Assembly: GCA_936450465.1 (NCBI GenBank)
Contig: OW388289.1
Span: 79,997,093 to 80,061,092 of the forward strand
Origin: Gibbula magus
Taxonomy: Eukaryota > Mollusca > Gastropoda > Trochida > Trochidae
Reading direction: 5' to 3'
DNA: 64,000 bases
Part shown: piece after piece, positions 14,901 through 26,979 of the stretch
How positions within the stretch are numbered: the first letter of the stretch is position 1
Layout: each line of letters starts with the position of its first letter
Translations under genes and position numbers: made by a program
Notes under the pieces: generated by a model
Database searches by the model: none
Told to the model about the DNA's origin: nothing
The model's input: only the letters and a program-made list of their open reading frames with translations

Positions 14901-17900
14901 ACTTCTTAACACAACCAAAGGAGATTAGATCCATTCACGAGAGTGTGGCTTCACGTGTCTTCCATATGTACAAGAGAAACGTCTTCAAAGTAAGTTGAGA
15001 AATCATAATTCCTAAATGAGTTCATAGTGATTAATTTAATTCAGGAGTAACATAACTCTTCGACATAAAGTTCAAATCGAGAACCTCATTTATAAAACAT
15101 CATACATTATATTTATATATATGGAAACATATGACATCGGTGTACGTTAGTTTTCTTTTGTATGGTGCACCGTATGCCTTTTGAGAAATATTGTGCCTTC
15201 ATTTCATGTCTTAACTATCACTAACGTTTAGCGACATCACAGACATGTCTATCGTTCGTTTTGCCACCACACCTCCTTCATATTCGTCATTCCAGTTTGC
15301 ATATTAAACGATTTAGAATTCTTTTACAGCTTTATTTTCACCTGCATGCTTATTTCAAATTAACTTTATATAGGGTCTAACGAATCCCGACGTATTCCGA
15401 CGCTATATGAAATACGTGGAGGAAAGCCTGGGCAACATCAACCTGGAAGAAGTCGACTCTGATCTCGCAGTGAAGAAATACGAGAACATTGTCAGGATGA
15501 TTCTGGAAGCCATCAAGTACAGTTACAGATAGTTCTACATTCTGTGCTCTAGAATATGTCGCGAGTGAACTGCTGTCCCTGGATAGACCTTTGTTAACTT
15601 AGTTGCTTTGCTTGAGTCACATCTGTGTATAATTTAGAAAATATTACGATATCATAACAACCCTTTGTTACTGAAATGCTTTGTTTGATCACCTCATTCC
15701 ATAATATAGAATATTAAAATCTTTAGTACCACAATTTCATATACTGCAATTTAAAGTATATCCAATTTCAAATATGGTTCCCTTTAGCATAACAAAATGT
15801 TGTATGTTTGGATGGTAGTTTATTCTTGTAGAAGAATACTTTAATTTCCTCATCTTAAAAACGACGTCAAAATCTTCTGAATAACATTAGGTTATTTATT
15901 ATTGTCTCCGTCGTTTCAGATGTGCCTCTTTATTCGCTGAACTGGGGTCTGATATATTTGAGTTTGTCGGTTCTGTGTGTAAGAAGAAAGCTGGACAACC
16001 AATCCATCCAATCATTGCGGTTGTTGGCACGTTCTTCTGTCGCCTCAAAGAAGGAGAAGGGAGCCCGATCATTAAGGTGAATATGATTCGTGTATTTCGA
16101 GGACGGTGTGTTGAAGTGTATAACTATATCATTGTTTAAAAGGAACTGTTTTATTTATTTGGTTTATTTTAAACTCCAATCAAGACGCGAAAGGGCATAC
16201 AAACAGTTCAATAGCTAGCATACATGGTTTGAAGCAAGCGTTTTGCTGAAACTGCTGATATTATACATTCTCAATTATCTGTCTTGATTAATGGTTAATG
16301 TAGACTTACATGTGCTCTAACCACTGAACTAACGGTTATGATGTCATAGTAGAAGTTAATCATTAATAAGTTTGTGTGGAAAGTAGATAATAAATTAAAA
16401 TGTTATTCACAAACAAAAACAATTAGATGCAATTGAAACATTATGAACCAAAATTGTTTAGGTAGTATTGAAACATTTTTCACAAAAACGCGTCTGGCCC
16501 ATATTATATAATGCAATTTAGCATGTTGAATATGAGTTTTATATTCGTTGTAAATAGTTCATAGAATAGACTTGAGATGGGATATTTCACCATATATATA
16601 ACCCGATGATGACAATCAAATGTTCTTTCTTTGAATTATTCCAAATATCTATCTTCAAACCTGTATGACAGATAGTGGTTGATACAAGTAATTTAACCTT
16701 CCGTTTTCCATGTTTTCAAATATCATCCCTTGACCCATGTCAGACCAAGTTCGTTAGAAGTATATCAGAAATATATCAGTATATCGTGGATCAGAAGTCG
16801 GAAGGAACTGGCATAATCCACACCGATGAAATGGTCTTGTGTGTACTGTTCCAGGACAATCACCAGCTGTTCTCCACCGTGGCTCCCATACTAACAGCCC
16901 TTCTGAACAATCTTGAGGATCAAACGTTGATGAGCGTTCGCTTTGCAGATGCAATTGTGTCTGACGTACTTGTGAAATGTATGTCAAAGTAAGTGTTTTA
17001 TCATTTAAGTTTTAGGTTTAAGTTTGGCAAAATGTTTATAGTTATTTTTTTGTATTGCAGACATGATTTGAAAGTTGTATTAAAGAGTGACATTTTAGCA
17101 CTACGCGAAGTGTTATTTTAAACATACAAACACCGTGTGGTATCTTTATAGATATTTAGATGCTGATAACACGAAGGAGATCCCCTTCCGTTGAGGGTTA
17201 ACTTGTTAATTGCAATGGGTGTAACGTTTCGGTGTAGAACGTGTTCCTCTTTATGACTAACATGAATTTACTTCTTGAAATGATAACTAATTTCTTTAAA
17301 TCTTTACCTTGCCATTTTTAACTCAAGGTAGATAGATAGAATAAATATAGATACAAACTATTTTAAAATCAACATTCACGATATATATGTATGATAAATG
17401 TTCAGTTATACCAAATCATGAATACATTGTTCATAATTCAAGTATTGGTCAAGACACAATCTAGAAGAGGTACTTGTTCTAACAGCTAACACACATCTAA
17501 CATTAAAACAGGAGTCCGGAGCACCAACAGACGATGATCGAGTTGACGAAGGCTTGTCTGCGTGTGAAACAACCTTTAACAGCAAAGGCCTCGTACATAA
17601 CTATAAAAGAATGCGAAACTCTACTTAGTTGGAAGGTATATATTTATAATTGCTGAAAAACAACTGTATTTCTTTTAAACGAAATAAGAGAATATAATGA
17701 ATGAAACTGTATAATGTCTAAAAGCTTGTATCCGACCATAAAGATTAAGCGTATAAAAGCCAAATTTATAGCAAAACGTCTTCCATACTTACCTAGCTAT
17801 TGAAGACCTAACAACCTTGAGAGCAAATTCTTAATATATTTTGAAGAACACCCACATATTAATGTATTGCTGCACACCAATATGATATATATGATAACAT

Positions 17901-20900
17901 AAACAACATGTGGGCTATTAACATATTTCCCATCAACTATTTATAATAATGGTATAATTTTTTATATGAATTCAGAACTACGATGCTAACCAATAACTTG
18001 ATTTCTCTACATATCCAGGGCCGCGAGGAGGATGTAGGCGAGTTGTTGGATCTTGTAGCTGGAGCCCATATATTTGGAAATGACAAGAGGGCAAAGGGGG
18101 ACTTTGCGGAACATTACATACGATTCTGTGACGTTCTCGTCAAACAGTTGAAGTAAGATTGATATTGAATTATTTGATCTTTAGAAACTGATGTGGGAAA
18201 GGAGAAGAAACTCGATGGATAGACAACAGTTTTACTTAAGTTATAAGCTAGTATAAGCTTTGCGTCACAGGGGTTTCCAATATGAGAAACCGTTCAAAAT
18301 TTGAAAGCTTTACTCCACAGTTAAAGGTGCTTTATCCAAAGAGATGAAGGTAAGTACGAGATGTAATAAAGATACCCGCTATTAAGAGATCCTGTTTTGA
18401 AAAACATGTGAACTGTTTGAGCTTAGTAAGCTGGAGAGAGGATTGCTTTTTATTGTAAAATTCATTACCATGTTGATCGTTGTACACCAACGGCGTGTTA
18501 TTCGAATGTATTATATAAATGGTAATTAAACTCTTTAATGATAATCTTATCCTGTTGTAGACGGGATCGCATCCTTCCTAATTTGGTGGAGAAAACGGTC
18601 GAGTTTTGCTTTAAAATCCTGAGAACCAGGGAATTATTTATATTTGAGGCAGGAGAAAAGTTTGCATACGTAATGGAGTTTAATGGAAAGGTTAGTGACC
18701 TTAAGCTCCCACATCGAAACCGATATTCTTCGACTACTTAAATTGCACCACGGATGCATAACTTCGTAACTTCATGAATTATAACATGTAACACAAATGA
18801 TAACGAGCAACGCTCTTTGGTTCCGTTTCAAATCATACTAGGACAAGAAGGATTTAAATCCGATGTAATTCAGCTTTGAAATGACACCAATATGTTGAAT
18901 TAAGAAACCAAACCTTAGTTTGTTCGTTTTATTATTATTGCTGAATGATTGCTCTAACTGTCCTCTGATATTATTTCATACACATTTTCAAATTTTGCAT
19001 CAACTTATCACATTTGATGGATAGCATTTATTACTACGTTAAATCGTTTAAGATGTTACACTTTCAGAAACACAAGGATCTGATCCTGTCACTATTTCCT
19101 GATCTCCTTGTCTTCCTCACCGATGACAGTTTCCCCTGGACAGGATCTAGATACGGGCCAAGAATCGCCACGAAACTGGTCGAATCGGGGTTAAGCGCAC
19201 TGTATGTAAAACAGACATATATATTGTTGTATATGACCCGGGGACAGCTGTTGAATACAACGTGTGTCTCGACAAAGGCTTAATATATATGTGAATATCC
19301 CTGGATCTGTCATTTACAAACACTTTAATGGTCATGTTGATAGAATCCGATGATGACACGCAATACTATAATAAAGACAAGTGGCTGTTAAAGTATCTGT
19401 TGGAAATTTAAGGGTGGCTTTATATACGTTTACGAAATATGATGTACTACGTATAGTTTATATCACAATATTAGTATTGTCAATTATTGTAGCATTGGCT
19501 TTATCATAATTATCAAACTTTTATCTTACCATCATGCAAACTACGTCAATTTCAAAGATCAAAGGCGAACAATAAACAAGTACCACCATCCTCAGAGGTA
19601 GACAACATGGGAAATATTAACTATGGAAACTCTGTTGAGAAGAGATGTCGCTGTCAATCGTATTACGTTACAATATAACGCATGCAGTGAAATGAGTTCG
19701 AAATATAATCGATCAGATAGTTAGAATGCATATTACTAAAGTATAGAAACTAGACAAGCAGGGGGCACCTTTAAATAAATCAGGCATATCATTTTATTAA
19801 AGAAACTCAAGAAGTCTTAAAGCAGAAGATTACCGAGGTCTAACTGACTTCGTAATGACTCTGTCCAAGTTTGACTTCATTGAGCCTGAGAGAAACGCGC
19901 CGGACACCGTGCACTACAACATCTTCACCAGCGCTGCTCGCAGACTCTTCCTTCTAGTGAGTGCCACCTGGAAGTGATAACAAGCATGATGTCATGCTAC
20001 ATATATACGTTAGATCAGTATGTAATCCATATGTACTGTTACCATGATGACCAAGTTGGCAGAATATCGACAGCAATTTTGTTTATCTTCACGATGCCTT
20101 TTCAGAATCACCAAAGCAATCTAACCTTATGTCAAACAAATTCTTTTCCAATTCAATAATTATTCATATCGTTATGAATATAATACTGTCATGTATTCAA
20201 ACATACGGATAGGTACTTCAATCAAACATGTCAATCTTCTCTTCTTCTCGAAAAGATGGGAGCTCTTTGAATTTTTTGCTCATGTAATTTTACGTGTAAA
20301 TCCAATCAATAGGACCAGCCTTAACCAGTTCAGTTCATTCTCCTTTACTTGCTATATAAATATAAGGTAACAAAGCTTAGACAACTAAAATGACATTGCG
20401 TTCGTTGAAAACATACATATATAATTCATTATACAATAAATTAAACCTGAAGTTTGATGAGACATGTCTCGTATGTGACATGTCCTGACAGATGGATGAC
20501 CCGGAGAAGTTGCAGCACGGAGAAGTGCTCATCAAGGAGGTCATCAAACTGATGACACACGAATATGACGAGGTTGTGGAGTTTGCTTGTAGAATGGTGC
20601 AGTCCATTGTGAGAGTTGGGGCATCAATACTGGCAGCAGACTTCCAGACCATCCTTGCTGTGTATATCGACACTGAAAAGTATCATCTCCTTAGTAAGTG
20701 AACATATTTTATTGACATGAATATTATATTTATATTTAGAAGAAAAAAACATACACGGAGGTGTTCCTTGACATAGAAACGTAACTGCTTCTTTGTAAGT
20801 GAACTTATTTATTGAAATATAAATATACTAATAATTGTTAAAACCTGAGGATGAAATGATAATTTTAGTCAATTATTTCAGATTCCGTTGCCCAAATCTA

Positions 20901-23900
20901 TCCACACAACCCAGGGCCAATGGAACCACATTTCCAAACTATCTTCGAGTTAATCGAGTCCAGTAATAAACTAAGCATACTGCAGCTCTTGGCTGAAGTC
21001 GCAAAGAAACAACCAAAGGTGGGCAAAGCCTAATTTGATAACCTAAATTAAAAGATTGAATTAAATTTGGGAATGCATTAAAATACTACTACATACTTTG
21101 TTATCGCTTGGGTTTATTGCTTCAAAATACTAGATATTTTCTATTTGATGAAGAATTTCAATCAAAAATCAGCGTGCAGACCAAAGGGTTTACATTATTC
21201 ATATTCTTTCATATTTACATTTCAGATGTCAATAATGATGTCATATGTCATATTTGCATCATATTCGTAATATGAGTGTCACCTCATACTCATTTAATCT
21301 TTTAACATAAATTATATCTCAATTGCGACGTATCCATTCTTCATACAATTGTCTGTGTGCACATTATTTACACAGCTGTTCACAGAGGAGAACGTGGCCG
21401 TGTTAATCAAGGAGCTGTTCCAGGTCCCCGAAAACGGCCAGAACATATACCTGCAGGTGCTCGAACCCCTGTCCAGGACCTGCCCCGAGAAGGTCAAACC
21501 GCACGTGAAGACTTTGATGGAAGGCTCCATCAATGTACAGTACGCTGGCATGCACTACCTATGTCTCATGCTGAAAAACCTTGCTGTGCGATCTAAAGAT
21601 GAGGTAATTTTTAAGTTCATTACACAGTTCATATTGAAAGATAGTTTAACATAAGTCTCTGAAAAGGAAGTTAGTGAAATAAACAAAAGCTCTGAGATGT
21701 ACTTACTCATTTTTAGCTTTAAACTGAGCACTGTAATTTTGTTGAAGACTTGTCAAGGTTCTAAAAATTAAATGGTCTGGATGACCACGAGATAATTGGG
21801 ATGTTCGTCGTTGTATCATCGTTGATTCAAAACAGACAAGTACTATCAAATGGAATATATTAATCTTTGAAAACTCACAATGCTAATACCCTTGCCTCCT
21901 TAAGAGGCATTTTAGAAGTTGTAGAGATGAAGAAAACCTCTTAAACGTCTTTATTACAATCACTTGATTGATACTGATAATACTATTATGGCTACATTGT
22001 AATACACAAGTTGACTATCCATTGAAATGATACCCATGCCCCAAGAAACATCAACTTTGATATTTTTGCCAATCGTGTTTCTTGAATAAGGATGTTTCAC
22101 CATCGATTTAATGGTGCCATTTAATTCTATTTTCCATTACGCCAAAAAAGAATTTAGCGGAGACTGTAATGGGGTTCTATGAGAAGCAGTTGAGAGGTCC
22201 AGAAGACCAGTTATTGACCCTCTACTGTCTGACCGAGATGAGGGCTGTGGGCGGTGTGTGGAGACACATCCTAGAGAAGCGGAAACCAGCATTAGAAGAT
22301 CTGAAGAAGAGAGCTACCATCCAGGCCAACAAGGACACGTGTACCTTCATACTTGATGTTTTGGAAGGACGCAGGTAAACAACAAGTTCTGTCGTCTATT
22401 CCATAACAGTGAGCGATTATAATCGCTCAATGAGCGATCATTCCCTCCTGAACGATCCGGAGCGATGCCTCGAGGCTTGCTCCCTTTGCTACATAGCGCT
22501 ACATTGAGCAATCGCGTTCAAGAGAGGTTTGAGCGATTACTTTTAAACGCTTATTGAACATGGCCCTGGTAGAATCTAAAGCAGGAATCTTGTCAGTTAG
22601 AGTAGTTTTAGTCTCAACGGTATGTGGAGGAAATGTGTATAACATTGTTATCACAAAAATGTAAGCTATCTTCCTTGGAAGCATTATAGAATTTAATTGA
22701 CAAAATACATATGCTGTTTGAGAATATTTATATATCGACTCAATAATACTGAAGTCCATAAATGATGCTTTGTTTGACTTCATTGCGATATTTTCAAGTA
22801 ACATTACATCATGTGATTATTTTATATCCACAGTTTAGAGACTCTGTCAGATGATATAAAGGAAACCAAAGAGGATGTGGAGGAACTGGACACAAGGGTT
22901 ACCCAAACAGAAACGGGTCTTGTCAAGGTGACTACAGAAGTTGAAGAACAGAGACAGGACATCGACAATGTGAAAACAGATGTACAGCAGCAGCAGGAGA
23001 AGATTGGAGAACTGGAGGTCTCAGTGGATGACACCAAGACTAAAGTAGAGGAACTCGACAGTAAGGTATGAGAATGTTTGACGGACGGGGAGATATGTAC
23101 AATGAGAGAGGCATGATTGCAATATAAATCATATAATATACTCATGGTAAACATGGTTGACACCATTAAACAGAAAATGGATATTAGCAAATTAAATGCA
23201 TGGATAATAAATATTTTTCGATATTATGATATTTTCGAAATTAAATAGCACACATGCATGATGCAAACTACATAATACTTGTCATGTATGTATTGTGTGC
23301 GAATGAGCCTCCATGAAAGAGTTTGTGTATATTTGGGTTCAGTAGATATTGTTTTTCAAATATAACTTTTCATTATTTATCAGAACCAAAACGAGAACAC
23401 TCAAACACTGTAACAATATACCAATGCCAATATCTCAAGACACAAGGAATTAATTCTTTAGAATAATTTTCATTGTACTTTATATTCCTCTTTCTTTTGG
23501 TATTTTAAAGTACAAGTGGAGAAATAGCAAATGCTCAAGGACACTATTCACAAAAAGACATCCAGTAGTAACACGTTTTATGAAAAAAATAATCGAACCT
23601 GACACATTAAGTTGTTTATTAACATTTCATTCCTATAACTAGTAGGGGGTGTCGACCATTATTACCATGGGTATATCAATTAATGTTTTGTTTCTAGCAA
23701 TATTATCTAAAAGTGTAAACATGTTTTCTATTTGAGTAAAATATACAATGGGCATTCAAGGAAGTAAAAAATATATTTTCATAGATATAACCATATTGAC
23801 AAATTGAGAAATGTTTGAGATAGGGTTGTATAGTGTAACCCAGCAATATGATTGGAAAATATGATGTCTCCATTTTAAGCTCACCAGGCCTGAAAGCTCG

Positions 23901-26900
23901 TCCGTCCATCAGTTTTCTCTTTTTCGACTTCTTCTACGAAACCAATGTCTCTAGAGAGTTGAAAGACTCCTTGGCCAATGGGGATTCTAAATTGTAGATT
24001 TCGTGACCCCGTGACCCCAAACAAGGTCACAGAGGTCACATCCTTAAAAACCAATTTTCATCTTCTTCAGTTCCAAAAGGTCTAGTGAGCTGAAAGTTGT
24101 GTGCAGACTCCTTGGCCAATTGGGATTCTAAATTGTAGATTTCGTGACCCTGTGACCCTATTTTGGTCACATCCTTAAAAACCTATTTTCATTTTCCTCT
24201 GCAGTGCTAAAAGGTCTAGAGAGCTGAATAGTTGTGTACAGACTCCTTGACCAATGGGGATTCTAAATTGTAGATTTTGTGACCCTGTGACCCCATTTGT
24301 GAGTCATAAAGATCACAATCTAAAAACCTAATATAATGTATCACTTGAGATAACTTAGACATTCAAACTTAGATACTAAATCAATAAATTCCCGATGAGC
24401 TACAGAGCTCATGGCTCTATTTTAGTTACACTTTTGGTAATATCATTGACATTGTCCTTTCCATTTAAATAGCTTAATTTACATATTAGATGATTGGTCA
24501 CTGCTGGATTTATGATTGGGATTTATGTATACGTATGTCAATATATGTTTCCTTTATTCCCTACTGTGATTAATCCTTCTTTGTAACTCCAGACCTTGAG
24601 CCATGCCCCATTCTGGTCGAGAGACGTCGCTAAAGTGTTGAACCCAGAGGACAAACTGGACTGGAGGTTGCTGTCAAGTCGACTTGGCTACAGTAACGAC
24701 GACATCAGAAACTGGGCCCAGATGCACGACCCGTGTATGGCCATGCTGAATGAGTGGTACGCCACCAGGAAGACAAGTGAAGCCACGTTTGCTGTGTTGA
24801 CCAATCTTCAGGAAATGGATCGAATGGATGCTGCCATCATTGTGGAAAATGCTATGAAAATGGCTGGTAAATGTCCATATTTAGCGACTATACGCCATAA
24901 ATGAGATAGAAACATTATATTATAGTAATAACCTATATTATAGAAATAAGGGTTTGTACAAAAAGACGTTTATATTAAATACACAATCTAGGAATAAACA
25001 TTTTATACCATGCGTTAGATACATGGTGACAGTAAATGACAGTGATGTTGTGATATTTAAATAGATGCTGTGTTTACAGAAACAGTGGTAGAAGACGAAG
25101 ACTTTGACTACCCGGAGCCCCCCGAGGTGTTCTTGAGCTACCAGTGGGGGATCCAGAACGAGGCGAAGCTGCTCAAGCAACACCTGGAGAAGGCCGGATT
25201 CACCTGCTGGATGGACATTGGTCAGATGGGAGGGGGAGACAAACTCTTCGAGAAGATTGACAAGGGCATCAGAGGAGCTAAACTCATCATCAGCTGTGTC
25301 ACCGAGAAGTACGCAAAGTCTCCCAATTGTAACAGAGAGGTAAGCATTCATTTAAAGAGTGGTGCTTTCACGTTTTGCCTATATATATTTGGAATTGATA
25401 ACATTACATGCATTTCCATTACCTCAATTACATCAATAGCTCTTTAAAAACATAGATTATATTTTCTCAGGTAAATCTCTCAGTTGGTCTGGGCAAGCCA
25501 ATAATCCCGTTACTGATGGAGAAGCTGTCGTGGCCCCCTCCAGGTTCAATGGGCCCCATCTTCAGCGAGTACCTGTTTATCCGCTTCTTCACCCGGGCCG
25601 GGGAGGAGACGGGGGACCAGAGATATTGGTCAGCAGCAAAGTTCCAGGAACTTCTTATGCAGCTCAACTACAACAACGTCCAACCCGATGGAAGCAAAGT
25701 TGAAGATGGTGAGCTTCATATTCAAGGAGAACAATCTCTTGTGAAGTTGATGTAAACATTTACTGAAATGCATGTTGTTCGAGATATAGTGTTATCCTGA
25801 AACCGTCTATATCTCAACCCCCAAGTTCTTATTTACAGAGTACAAGGACTGGTGGTGTCCTGTAGTTGAGGAGATCAAGATAGAGAAGAAGGAAGTGAAA
25901 GCCATGACAGCCGTCAGTCAGCAGAAACAGGAGGAAGTAGAGGTGAGGTGTTGCAGTAACAGACTGTTTAATGTACAAAGCCATATGTGTGACTGTATAA
26001 ATGTAGTATTAATAATCGTCGATGTATTTTAACGCGTGTGTGTTGTATCCAAATAACACATTTGAAACTAGAGTTCATGTCATGTGAACTTAAAATCAAA
26101 ATGGGGATAATCTGTAAAAAGTATTGTTTGCTCTTCCGACCATTTTACTTGTTCTTTCAGAATGGGGATTCGTCTCCTGATGTGTTCATATCCTACCAGT
26201 GGGGTAAACAAAAGCAAGTTCATCTGTTGTATAAACGACTAACAGAACTGGGCTTCACGTGTTGGATGGACATCCACCAGATGGGAGGAGGAGACTCTCT
26301 CTATGACAAGATCGATCGAGGAGTCCGCGGGGCCAAGGTCGTTCTGACTTGTGTCACCACAAAATATGCTTTGTCTGCCAACTGCAGGAGAGAGGTGAGT
26401 CTTGCTGATGCTCTCAAGAAGCCGATTGTTCCTCTCCTGTTGGAGAAGATGACCTGGCCACCAACTGGACCCATGAGTATGGTCTTCACCCAGCTTCTGT
26501 ACATCACTTTTGCAAAGGACGAATCCGTACAGGAGAGATGGGATGGAGAAAAGTTTGAAGAGTTGAAAGTCAAACTGGATCAGTATGTTCCGGACATAAT
26601 TACAATCTACGACGAAGGAGCTCAGCCAATAGAAGATGGTCCAAGAAATGAACAAAATCGAGAAAAGACACCACCACCGCCGCCAACACCACCACAACCA
26701 CCGAAAGAAAAGAAACCCCAAACTGAGGAGAGGCCCAAGGATAAGTCACCACCACCACCACAGCAGCCACCACCTCAAGAGCGACAGCCACCGCCGCAAC
26801 AGCAACAGCCACCACCTCAACAGCGACAGCCACCGCCTCAACAGCCACCACCTCAACAGCAACCACCACAACAACAACAACCAAGATCTCAACCCAATCA

Positions 26901-26979
26901 TTCCCAGCCTCCGCCCCAAAGAAGACAGCAATCACCACCAGCTACGGAAAAGAAGTCCAAATCCTGTGCTATACTTTAG
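11913..26979 (+). CDS. Gene A: ARM/HEAT-like, coiled-coil, Death, TIR-TIR, CaaX protein (1504 aa, 22 coding exons)
   Basis: Exons: 11913-12151, 12965-13127, 13813-13955, 14839-14989, 15374-15516, 15920-16076, 16855-16988, 17512-17635, 18019-18152, 18561-18690, 19068-19201, 19812-19956, 20492-20693, 20882-21018, 21376-21603, 22151-22374, 22834-23065, 24593-24866, 25080-25339, 25471-25708, 25839-25942, 26161-26979. They sum to 4515 nt with no internal stop; every intron is GT-AG. Domains: helical repeats (1-862), coiled coil (863-940), Death (941-1031), TIR1 (1032-1197), linker (1198-1232), TIR2 (about 1239-1375), Pro/Gln-rich tail, CaaX CAIL (1501-1504). The start is the ATG of MEYLVKRFD, aligned with MELLVKRFD in gene B. 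Likely an innate-immune or cell-death signalling protein anchored to membrane by a lipid; both TIRs keep a candidate catalytic Glu (E1118, E1310). The role is inferred from domains only. Any non-coding first exon was not identified. Confidence 0.88.
12290..12448. repeat. Fold-back MITE-like repeat in gene A intron 1
   Basis: Runs from GGGCTCCGTTCCATAATAGC to CTTGAACATGGCCCTGG. It contains many inverted copies of AGCGCT and TAATCGCTCA/TGAGCGATTA. A second copy is at 22392-22572 in gene A intron 16. Confidence 0.6.
14427..14782 (+). repeat. Dispersed repeat with AGCTCATCAGG termini (gene A intron 3)
   Basis: Starts AGCTCATCAGGCCTGAAAGG and ends CCTGATGAGCTACAGAGCCC then ATGGCTCTATTTT, so AGCTCATCAGG is inverted at the two ends. 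Internal: a (CCGTCCAT)n stretch, GCAGACTCCTTGGCCAATGG and GATTCTAAATTGTAGATTTC. It matches 23878-24424 and, reversed, 61797-61914. Likely a non-autonomous DNA element. Confidence 0.7.
22392..22572. repeat. Second copy of the fold-back repeat, gene A intron 16
   Basis: Shares TTCCATAACAGTGAGCGATT, ACATAGCGCTACATTGAGCA and the end TGAACATGGCCCTGG with 12290-12448. The same orientation and internal palindromes indicate one repeat family inserted twice in the same gene. Confidence 0.6.
22834..23065 (+). other. Gene A exon 17: coiled-coil segment
   Basis: Encodes residues 863-940, for example VEELDTRVTQTETGLVKVTT and IGELEVSVDDTKTKVEELDS: heptad-like, highly charged, no Pro or Cys. A coiled coil of this length normally mediates dimerisation and here would space the helical region from the Death domain. 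The same exon in B (51688-51919) has equal length and phase. Confidence 0.75.
23878..24424 (+). repeat. Second copy of the AGCTCAxCAGG dispersed repeat (gene A intron 17), internally triplicated
   Basis: Same ends as 14427-14782, but the core (GACTCCTTGGCCAATGGGGA, GTAGATTTCGTGACC, GGTCACATCCTTAAAAACC) is present three times in tandem, making this copy longer. The (CCGTCCAT)n part is shrunk. Confidence 0.7.
24593..24866 (+). other. Gene A exon 18: Death domain
   Basis: One exon encodes residues 941-1031. It has the Death-fold signature: DWRLLSSRLGYSNDDIRNWA, then DPCMAMLNEWYATRKTSEAT, then VLTNLQEMDRMDAAIIVENA. These match the usual W-x2-LA-x2-LG, DI-x2-W, ML-x2-W and R-x-DA-x4-E pattern. 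Death domains assemble by homotypic contact, so this part probably drives oligomerisation or recruits an adaptor. From about 24680 to the exon end the DNA is almost identical to B; the first 86 bases are not. Confidence 0.9.
25080..25708 (+). other. Gene A exons 19-20: TIR domain 1
   Basis: Two exons (25080-25339, 25471-25708) encode residues 1032-1197. Seen: beta-A VFLSYQWG, BB-loop region GFTCWMDIGQMGGGDKLFEK, then IISCVTEKYAKSPNCNRE, then KPIIPLLMEKLSWPPPG and the final helix FQELLMQLNY. The Glu of NCNRE (E1118) is the last codon of exon 19 and aligns with the catalytic Glu of SARM1 and plant TIR NADases. NAD cleavage is therefore plausible but unproven; the domain may instead act as a scaffold. 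The intron splits the domain right after this Glu codon. Confidence 0.9.
26161..26979 (+). other. Gene A exon 22: TIR domain 2, Pro/Gln tail and CaaX box
   Basis: A single exon encodes residues 1233-1504. TIR2 shows VFISYQWGKQ, GFTCWMDIHQMGGGDSLYDK, VVLTCVTTKYALSANCRREV and KPIVPLLLEKMTWPPTGP, with candidate catalytic Glu E1310. It lacks the intron that interrupts TIR1, but keeps a perfect donor-like AGAG|GTGAGT (GT at 26395) at the same codon. After the TIR come acidic/basic residues and about 100 residues of Pro/Gln/His repeats that give misleading long frames on all strands. The protein ends KKSKSCAIL: a basic stretch plus CaaX with Leu, the geranylgeranyl type. Confidence 0.9.

Larger units (their letters stand above)
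11913..22374 (+). other. Gene A exons 1-16: helical ARM/HEAT-like N-terminal region
   Basis: These sixteen exons encode about 862 residues of amphipathic helices, many exons ending in the same phase pattern (2,0,2,0) as expected of repeated helical units. Landmarks include CRPDFPGESESQCHLAKDIL (exon 1), DLIKQGPGT (exon 2), EFIELYLFMELNFLTQP (exon 4), LNNLEDQTLMSVRFADA (exon 7), FPWTG (exon 11) and AQIYPHNPGPMEPHFQTIFE (exon 14). Exons 13-15 resemble, from memory, the helical N-terminus of the Melted/VEPH1 family; that is tentative. Its function is unknown; a ligand-sensing or autoinhibitory role by analogy with the SARM1 ARM domain is inference. Intron 5 uses donor GTACAG at 15517. Confidence 0.6.

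Noticed and set aside
15520..15545. A longer exon 5 of gene A ending at the site homologous to B (AG|ATAGTT)
   Set aside because: There is no GT there. The GTACAG donor at 15517 gives the correct phase and joins cleanly to exon 6.
16675..16854. 5' extension of gene A exon 7 (open upstream of the acceptor)
   Set aside because: The acceptor at 16854 matches gene B exon 7 in position, length (134) and phase; upstream frame is intron read-through.
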